DNA of 24,341 nt from Chara braunii (lineage: Eukaryota > Streptophyta > Charophyceae > Charales > Characeae), in assembly GCA_003427395.1 (NCBI GenBank), contig BFEA01000074.1, positions 1,675,815 through 1,700,155 of the forward strand, read 5' to 3'. Each line of letters starts with the position of its first letter. Position 1 is the first letter of the stretch. Of the stretch, positions 18,768 through 24,341 are shown in pieces. The translations under genes were made by a program, and so were the position numbers. The notes below the pieces were generated by a model, which saw only the letters and a program-made list of their open reading frames with translations, had not been told where the DNA came from and searched no databases.

Positions 18768-18770
<3 letters not shown>
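17921..18770. other. No recognisable gene; contains a GC hairpin
   Basis: Mixed sequence. GGCTGGCGGCACCAGCC at 18482-18498 is a hairpin shared with 21658-21674, and GGGCCAAGTACTGATG near 18714 resembles GGGCCGAGTACTGGTG near 21748. The two places may be distant copies of one repeat. Confidence 0.4.

Positions 18771-18804
<34 letters not shown>
18771..18804 (+). repeat. (TC)n microsatellite
   Basis: Pure TC run of about 34 bp. Confidence 0.97.
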
Positions 18805-18810
<6 letters not shown>

Positions 18811-20550
18811 AGCAGGAGATCACCATGTAATCAGCACCTGCCATCATGTTATCTATCCATCCAGATTCAAACTCGTGATCTGGTCAGCAACTCAGCTGTA
18901 ACCTCCACACTCATTCTCCCCCAACCACTTGCTGCCCCCCAGCCCCTCCCCTTGTCCCACCCCATCCCCCCCACACACACATCTGCCATAGCCTCTTTGC
19001 TTGTTTCCTCATCTGTTTCCTGTGCGCAGTATGTTTTAAACAAACCACAGTTGTCCCATAACCTCTTCTTCCCAGTGCTTAATTCCGCCCTCGGCTGTCA
19101 ACCTCCTTCCCATCGCCAGGCTGACTGGGCAGTGCCAAATGTTTTGGTCAGGTTTGGTCTGCTGCCCTGCATCAGCACCGCTGTGCAGGATAGGTTTTCG
19201 GGGGCCTAAGGGGGTGCGCGGATGCAAGTGTGCAGCACTATGCAGAGCAGCGCTGCAGTAAGACAGAGCAGGCCAGCGCTAGGCAGTACGCTGCCTGCGT
19301 GCAGGGCACTGGCGGCCATAGCCAGGCCGCATGAGGGTGCAGGGGAGGTGAGGGCGAAGGTGGTACTTCGGAGGTGAAGGGCGCTGTGTGGGTAACAAGG
19401 GAGAGNGTGGGGAAGANGACACGTACCTGGTGATGGTGGAGGTCTGCATTGGTGTTGACATCATCACTCGCTGGTAGTCAAGTTGTCTGGTTGCTGTTCT
19501 TTGCTGTAGTTGTAGGATAGGCTGTAGAGTAGATAGGGCGCCTGGCGCCATTCACAAGAGAGAGCTACATTTGGGTTATGCTGTTGGTGTTGCCCTGGTG
19601 GGCATGGACATTGACTCACGATTCTTCTGTATCATTCTCAATGGGATGGTTACTCGGTTCCATGTGCTATCTGCTTTGGCTTTGAATACTTGGGAGGGAA
19701 CCGGTGCGAGGGGTTAGTGGTGGTTTACATCAAATACCGAGTTTATTTCATTTTGGGTAGATTTGTCAAAACCCAGCAGACAAGTCTGTCATGCAACAAG
19801 ATGCAAAAATTCAATCCGCCATGCAAAACCAATCCCAAAAGACAGAAAAAGATAGAAATCACAACCAATCCACCATCCGGCAAGAAACCAAAGTGGTCAT
19901 CCATTGATAAAAACAATAATAAAAAAGAAGCCATCTGACAACAGTCACAATGCACAAAAGCAATCTACCATCTGACAAGGTGCGAGAACAAGTCATCCGG
20001 AATACTGCATTATGAAAAACAATCCGCATGCATTTTCCAAAACAACGCATGCACATTGTGCTCTCAATGAACAGTTGAGGATCCAGCAGCCATGCTCATC
20101 ATGCTCGTGTAGATTATCTACAGTGAACGACGAGGACCGTACCCTGTTATTGGCAGTGTGCACCTCTTTCCCTCCCCTTTTCTCCCTCCCGTCGACTGGC
20201 CATCCTCTCCTCCCCAATGCTAACAGAAGATACTGTTCTTCTGTACCGTGTAGCAACCCTTACTCTCTCTTCGTCTCTTGAATTCCCGCTCTGCGATGTA
20301 ATTGATGCGTACTACACCTCCACTGTGAACACCCCTTTCCCTGACCCACTGCAGGAGCCCATATTCTTATGAAAGTGAACAATATGCGCACCCTGGTTAT
20401 CCTAGCCTCCGACAGAATACCACAATGATGATGCCATTTTTGTCATGCTCTTCCTCACGTTGTCAGCGTGTCCTCTTTCATCATCACCATCCTTCATCTT
20501 CATTCACCATCACCATCGCCATCATCATCACCACGATAATGTTGCCCCGC
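18805..20550. other. No recognisable gene; two ambiguous bases
   Basis: Includes a G/A-rich stretch with N at 19406 and 19417, and an A/C-rich stretch (19790-20050) with loosely repeated CAATCYACCATCYG. Imperfect ATCACC/CATCAT repeats lie at 20478-20533. The part just below 20551 would be the 3' untranslated region of the peroxiredoxin gene on the minus strand. Confidence 0.4.
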
Positions 20551-20825
20551 TTATGCTTCCAATGCCCCACCCTCTATGGCTTTCAGGATCGTCTCTGGTC
20601 CTGATTTGGTGTATTCTCCACCTTCCTCCACATTAAGAATTTTAACCACACCGTCGACTGTGACAAGGGCGAAGCGCTTGCTCCGCAACCCCAGCCCAAA
20701 CTCCTTGAGGTCAAGTTGGATCCCCAGAGCTTCCGCAAAATCGCCGTTTCCGTCGGCCAGCATCTGCAGTTTGCCATCGATTGGGAATGTCGCTTCCCAA
20801 GCCTTCATGACAAAAACATCATTGA
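20551..20825 (-). CDS. Type II peroxiredoxin, last exon
   Basis: Thiol peroxidase of the PrxII/PRX5 family, which reduces hydrogen peroxide and alkyl hydroperoxides using thioredoxin or glutaredoxin. The exon encodes about 91 residues: VNDVFVMKAW, then LADGNGDFAEALGIQLDL, GLGLRSKRFAL, VDGVVKILNVEEGG and TILKAI. These match the C-terminal half of plant PRXII proteins. The Arg of the RSxRFAL block, which supports the active site, is kept. The peroxidatic Cys lies in earlier exons outside what I can find, so compartment (cytosol, plastid, mitochondrion) cannot be decided; the sequence looks nearer to the cytosolic/plastid types than to the mitochondrial one. The tail EGGALEA extends past the usual end. 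The frame hits a stop (TAA) just upstream of 20825, supporting a splice boundary rather than the internal Met at 20808. No damage seen; probably a working gene. Confidence 0.9.
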
Positions 20826-20895
20826 CTGCAGCCGCCAGTTAAGCCAAACAGACAATAAAGAAGAAGAAAGAAGAAGAAGAAGAAGAAGAAGAAAG
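20826..20895 (-). promoter_or_regulatory. 3' splice site with (TTC)n polypyrimidine tract
   Basis: On the minus strand a long TTC-rich tract is followed by CTTAAC (a branch-point-like CTNAY match, 20838-20843) and GCTGCAG, with the AG at 20827-20826. The next base starts the peroxiredoxin exon, completing a valine codon as in other PRXII genes where SVND spans the junction. Confidence 0.75.
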
Positions 20896-21033
20896 AGACA
20901 GCATAAAGGAGGTCAACAAACCACCAGAAATAAAGGTTCTGTTAACTTTTTTTGTAAGAAGAAGAAAGAAGAAGAAGAAGAAGAGACAGCATAAAGGAGG
21001 GCAACAACCCACCACAAATAAAGTTTCTTTCGT
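20875..21033 (+). repeat. 88-bp tandem duplication with GAA runs
   Basis: GAA-repeat plus GAGACAGCATAAAGGAGG and ACCACMARAAATAAAG occurs at 20895 and again at 20983. On the minus strand this doubles the pyrimidine-rich intron end. Confidence 0.9.
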
Positions 21034-21170
21034 TTTTTTTATACCATGAAAACTGTGTATTCATGAAAAGTGTTTTTTTTTTCCTTCTGAAAAACATAAC
21101 GAAGGTCTTGAGCTCTAATGGGTCTCATAACGATTTACATCAAGAATACACACCACTAATTAACAGCGAT

Positions 21171-21172
<2 letters not shown>

Positions 21173-21213
<41 letters not shown>
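21173..21213 (+). repeat. (TG)n microsatellite
   Basis: Pure TG run of about 41 bp. Confidence 0.98.
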
Positions 21214-21214
<1 letters not shown>

Positions 21215-21251
21215 GTCATATTCGCTATACACTCAAAAAGCACGACCGTGC

Positions 21252-21302
21252 CAGACTGTTTCGTCGCACCGACTCATCAGGAGGTTGAACCCCGACAGTC
21301 TG
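21252..21302 (-). ncRNA. Hammerhead ribozyme (type III topology)
   Basis: Read on the minus strand. Helix III is CAGACUG (21302-21296) with CAGUCUG (21258-21252), 7 bp. U-C (21295-21294) completes the GUC cleavage triplet. Helix I is GGGGU/ACCUC with loop UCA (21293-21281). The core is CUGAUGA (21280-21274); helix II is GUCG/CGAC with loop GUG (21273-21263); then GAAA (21262-21259). Every catalytic-core base of the hammerhead is present and all three helices close, so self-cleavage between 21294 and 21293 is predicted. The loops of I and II are only 3 nt, so tertiary loop-loop contacts may be weak. Plant type III hammerheads are known from retrozymes (small non-autonomous retroelements) and some introns. 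No retrozyme LTR pair was found. It is in sense orientation with the peroxiredoxin exon, about 430 nt upstream of its 3' splice site. Confidence 0.85.
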
Positions 21303-22153
21303 CCCAGGATTCATTTGACTGATGGATAAGGACTCACCACATCGCCCAGAGTTAGCGACACCCCTGAGAGAGAAAAGTGGTTGACTTTACTCACACCAAC
21401 CTTGCAATCCTAGCAGACTGCCGGTCCAAAACCCTGACAAGAATGACAGTAAGTCTGAGAAACTAATCTGACACAGTCATAAAACCCACTCTACACACCC
21501 ATGTGTGTATGCTCACAGCACCCACCCCTTCCTACTTCAACGTTCTTCTGTAGCTAATAAATCACCAGTATTTGGCCCAGCTATCGATGCCGTGCCTGAA
21601 AACGGGCTGCGCGCCGTTTCACGCCGGCCCGCCAGCACAACAAGAAAAAATAGTTTTGGCTGGCGGCGCCAGCCTTTGAGGGCCGGTACCCCGAGCCTCC
21701 GGAAGTTGCAGGGCGTTAAACGACAATGCCCCGCGGCCGATGTATGGGCCGAGTACTGGTGGTTCAAGTTATGAAATATGTTGGTAGCTTTGGGGGGTGA
21801 ATGATATATGTCCATTATGATAACCAGTTTTTAATACAGTTTTTTAAGTTTTTAATTGTGTTCCTTTCTTTTCTTTGTCCATATATGTGGCCCGTTGATT
21901 GATGGGGTAATGGAGTAATGTGTTTCTTAGTTTTTCTTCAATCATATTGGAAAAAAAAAGAAACACAGTACATGGATGAAAAACTTCATCGACACGCCAC
22001 GTACATGGACAAATAAAAAAAAGAGCACAAAAAAAAAAAAAAAAAAACTTAATAAAACTGATTATCCTTTTAAACAAAAAATAAAAACTGGTTATCCTAA
22101 TGGACATTCCCCCCCCTCCCCCTCCCCCTCCAACAAAAACACTACCAAGATAG
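21303..22153. other. No exon recognised; possible intron sequence of the peroxiredoxin gene
   Basis: It includes a GC-rich block (21600-21765) with the hairpin GGCTGGCGGCGCCAGCC (21658-21674), and A-runs at 21950 and 22029-22047. I searched the minus strand for the peroxiredoxin VPGAFTPTC block and did not find it. Confidence 0.4.
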
Positions 22154-22387
22154 GTTAATAGCATGGCTACCGCGAACTCGGACAACGGACGACCCCGGAC
22201 CCAGACCCCCGGTCGGTCCGGTATCGGTCCGGACGTCCGCATTTCCAGACCATCTGGACCATGTCCGGATTGGTCCGGATGGTCTGGATGGTCCTGTCCG
22301 TATCGGTCCGGACTGGGGAAAAAAAAAAAAAAAAAAAAAAGGTAAGGGGGTTGCATGTTGCAAACACATCCCTCCCCCTTCATTTGA

Positions 22388-23230
22388 GTGCTTCCTCTCC
22401 CCCTTAGTCCGAACCTCCCTCCCCCTTCTTACAAACCTCCCTCCCCCTCTTTTCGAACCTCCCTCCCCCTACTTCCGAACCTTCCTCACATTTCTTCCGA
22501 ACCTCCCTCCCCCTTCTTCCGAACTTTGGAAGCAAAAGGTAAGTTCGCAAACGAAGGAAAGTATGCGAATAAAACATCGTGAATGAATAAAAAGAACCCC
22601 AACTCTGTCTCCTCATAGAATAGTCATGTAATGAAAAGCAATGAAGAAGATTCATAAAAAAAAAACACTGCAGGGGAAGGAATTGCAAAAGAAGGGGGAG
22701 GGAGCTTTAGAACAAAGGGGGAGGGAGGTTTCGTATGAAGGGCAAGGGAGGTTTGGAATAGGGGAGGGATTCCGATTGGATCCCAAGTTCAAAATGAAAA
22801 CCAACCAAAAGATCGTGAAAGAACAAGAAGAACCGCGATTCTCTCTGCTCATAGGATCATAATGTCATGAAAAGCAATGAAGAACATTCAAAACGAACCA
22901 TGAGGGGGGAAGGGTAGTAGGATGAAGGCGGAGGGAGGTTTAGAACGAAGGGGGAGGGAGGTTTGGAACGAAGGGGGAGGGCGGCTCGGAATAGGGGAGG
23001 TATTACAATAGGATAACCTCCCCTATTCCGAACCTCCCTCCCCCTTTCCTTTAAAACCTCCCTCCCCCTTCGTTCCAAACCTCCCTCCCCATTCTTCCCC
23101 CTACTTACATCCCCTTTCATTAGAAACGCTCCTCCCCCTTCGTCCGAACCTCCCTCCCTCTTCTTCCCCATACTTCCCAACCTCCGAGATATCATCCGAA
23201 CATCCCCCTTCGCCCCAAACCCCGCTCCTC
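22388..23230. repeat. CCTCCCTCCCCCTTC arrays in inverted orientation inside the hAT element
   Basis: Roughly 22-bp units of type CGAACCTCCCTCCCCCTTCT run on plus at 22388-22530 and 23016-23230, and on minus at 22683-22770 and 22903-23001. The arms 22905-23001 and 23016-23115 form a palindrome whose inner 16 bp (TCGGAATAGGGGAGGT at 22986-23001) pair perfectly with 23016-23031. A direct duplication AAAACATCGTGAA... at 22571 and AAAAGATCGTGAA... at 22807 is offset by 236 bp. Confidence 0.85.
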
Positions 23231-23302
23231 CTCGTTGCATGAACGTAAGCTTTCCAATGTATAGCATAGGATTCAGTCTCATTACCAAACTAGCGCAGGT
23301 AC

Positions 23303-23338
23303 ACCCAAATCACGTAAACGAAAGGCAAGCACAAAACG

Positions 23339-23381
<43 letters not shown>

Positions 23382-23492
23382 CCCCCTTCGTTTGAACCTC
23401 AGTCCCCTTTCTTCCCCCGATTTCCCAGCTCCCTCCACCTTCGTTCGTAGAGCAGGAACAGCCGAATCCCGTAAAAGAACGGCAAGCGCAAA

Positions 23493-23535
<43 letters not shown>
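23303..23535 (+). repeat. Direct duplication ending in (GA)n, 157-bp offset
   Basis: CGTAAACGAAAGGCAAGCAC followed by AAAACGAA and a GA run (23342-23379) recurs as CGTAAAAGAACGGCAAGCGC with a second GA run (23498-23535). Confidence 0.9.
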
Positions 23536-23539
<4 letters not shown>

Positions 23540-23594
23540 CTGGCAGATAAGCTCGATAATGATCGCGGCCGATGATGGAGGAGCTCAATAACAG

Positions 23595-23596
<2 letters not shown>

Positions 23597-23635
<39 letters not shown>
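23597..23635 (+). repeat. (TC)n microsatellite
   Basis: Pure TC run of about 39 bp, complementary to the two GA runs just upstream, so hairpins between them are possible. Confidence 0.97.
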
Positions 23636-23639
<4 letters not shown>

Positions 23640-24050
23640 CATGCACTCCGAGTTGCTTCCAGGTGCGTTCCAATTGAATGGCGGCCTACCTCTCCGGAGC
23701 GCCTTCAAATGGCGGGCGGGCGGTGCTGCGGGCGGCGATTCCCGGACTGCCCCAAGCCGTCAACGGTCTACNAAGTGTGNCGTGAGGGCGAGTAGCACTA
23801 AGTACAAAAAAGCAAAANATGGGGCCGGTCCGGGCGCCCTAAACGACCGGCACAGGCCCCAAAATTCCACCTGACATTTTTTGGGGGGCGCCCTGGACAC
23901 AAGGAACGGGTCCAGGGCGCCCCCTATTTTTTTTGAATTTTGGGGTTTCGGACCCTCCGGACGGGCCTCCTACCGTCCGGCGTCCGGACACCGGACCCCA
24001 CACCGTCTGGATGCCCGTCCGGATGTCCGCATGGTGGCCATGGTTAATAG

Positions 24051-24341
24051 GTGTAGTGATAAAGAAAAGGGCTATATAGAATATCACAATTTTCCTAAAA
24101 CGGGAAATACCAAAGTCCCGAAACAGCCCCCTGTCGGAGGCTAGGATAGCGGGGAACCTCCAAATGTAGCATAACTATCCCTAAATGTCGCATACCTTTT
24201 CGACTACCAGCATGGCCATTATATATGTGGATACCGAGCAACTTGCAGACCAGATGCATCAATAATGTAGCAATCATGTGTTGTAATAATACTGTTACGA
24301 TCCTGGCCAATTCCAAAGTGCAAATACACAAAGACGATGCC
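24051..24341. other. Unassigned flank right of the hAT element
   Basis: Mixed sequence with no repeat, exon or RNA gene recognised. Confidence 0.5.

Larger units (their letters stand above)
22162..24042. mobile_element. hAT-like element, CATGGCTA family, copy 2 (1881 bp)
   Basis: The left end CATGGCTACC and the reverse-complemented right end CATGGCCACC match in 9 of 10 positions. The element is flanked by a perfect 8-bp duplication GTTAATAG (22154-22161 and 24043-24050), fitting nTnnnnAn. Both ends carry clustered GGTCCGG/CCGGAC motifs as in the 5112-5730 copy. The interior is repeats only: CCTCCCTCCCCCTTC arrays in both orientations, direct duplications and GA/TC tracts. No transposase frame. 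Ambiguous bases at 23772, 23780 and 23818 lie inside it. It could be a larger, non-autonomous relative or a composite grown by internal duplication. Confidence 0.85.

Noticed and set aside
20576-20842. Plus-strand frames opposite the peroxiredoxin exon
   Set aside because: Shadows of the minus-strand exon, which has clear family motifs and a splice site.

Overview
This is a repeat-dense piece of a nuclear genome from a eukaryote of the green lineage, most likely a streptophyte (charophyte alga or early-diverging land plant). Three things point there: nuclear insertions of plastid DNA (ndhB, trnN-GUU and ndhF pieces), a plant-type type II peroxiredoxin exon with a eukaryotic 3' splice site, and plant-style LINE and hAT transposons among many long GA/CT, AT, TG and GAT microsatellites. 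The plastid peptides look diverged from seed-plant versions, so an alga or bryophyte-grade plant is plausible; the species is not established.

Layout. 1-430: tandem 105-bp repeat with a hammerhead-ribozyme-like fold, then an interspersed repeat (copy A). 431-2712: mostly non-coding, more copies of that repeat and GA microsatellites. 2713-4130: mosaic of plastid-derived DNA. 4333-5110: AT-rich repeats, a minus-strand ORF, repeat copy C. 5112-5730: non-autonomous hAT element with a perfect 8-bp target duplication. 5751-13324: one decayed LINE in three pieces (endonuclease end, reverse transcriptase, zinc-knuckle tail), split by about 2.7 kb of nested sequence that includes a 1.2-kb near-palindrome (7902-9122), and by a second hAT-type element (10543-11207) that inserted with a perfect 8-bp duplication. 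13325-20550: minisatellites, a 486-bp tandem duplication, SINE-like tails and sequence with no recognisable genes. 20551-20825 (minus): last exon of a type II peroxiredoxin, the only credible functional protein-coding sequence here. 21252-21302 (minus): a canonical hammerhead ribozyme, upstream of that exon and in its sense orientation, so probably intronic. 22162-24042: a 1.9-kb hAT-like element of the same family as 5112-5730, again with a perfect 8-bp duplication.

The genes do not form a pathway. The window records layered insertions: LINE first, then hAT, SINE-like and inverted-repeat elements inside it, plus plastid DNA transfer. The most notable signals are the intact hammerhead ribozyme, the related hammerhead-like motif in the tandem repeat at the left edge, and the two matching hAT families defined by termini and target duplications.
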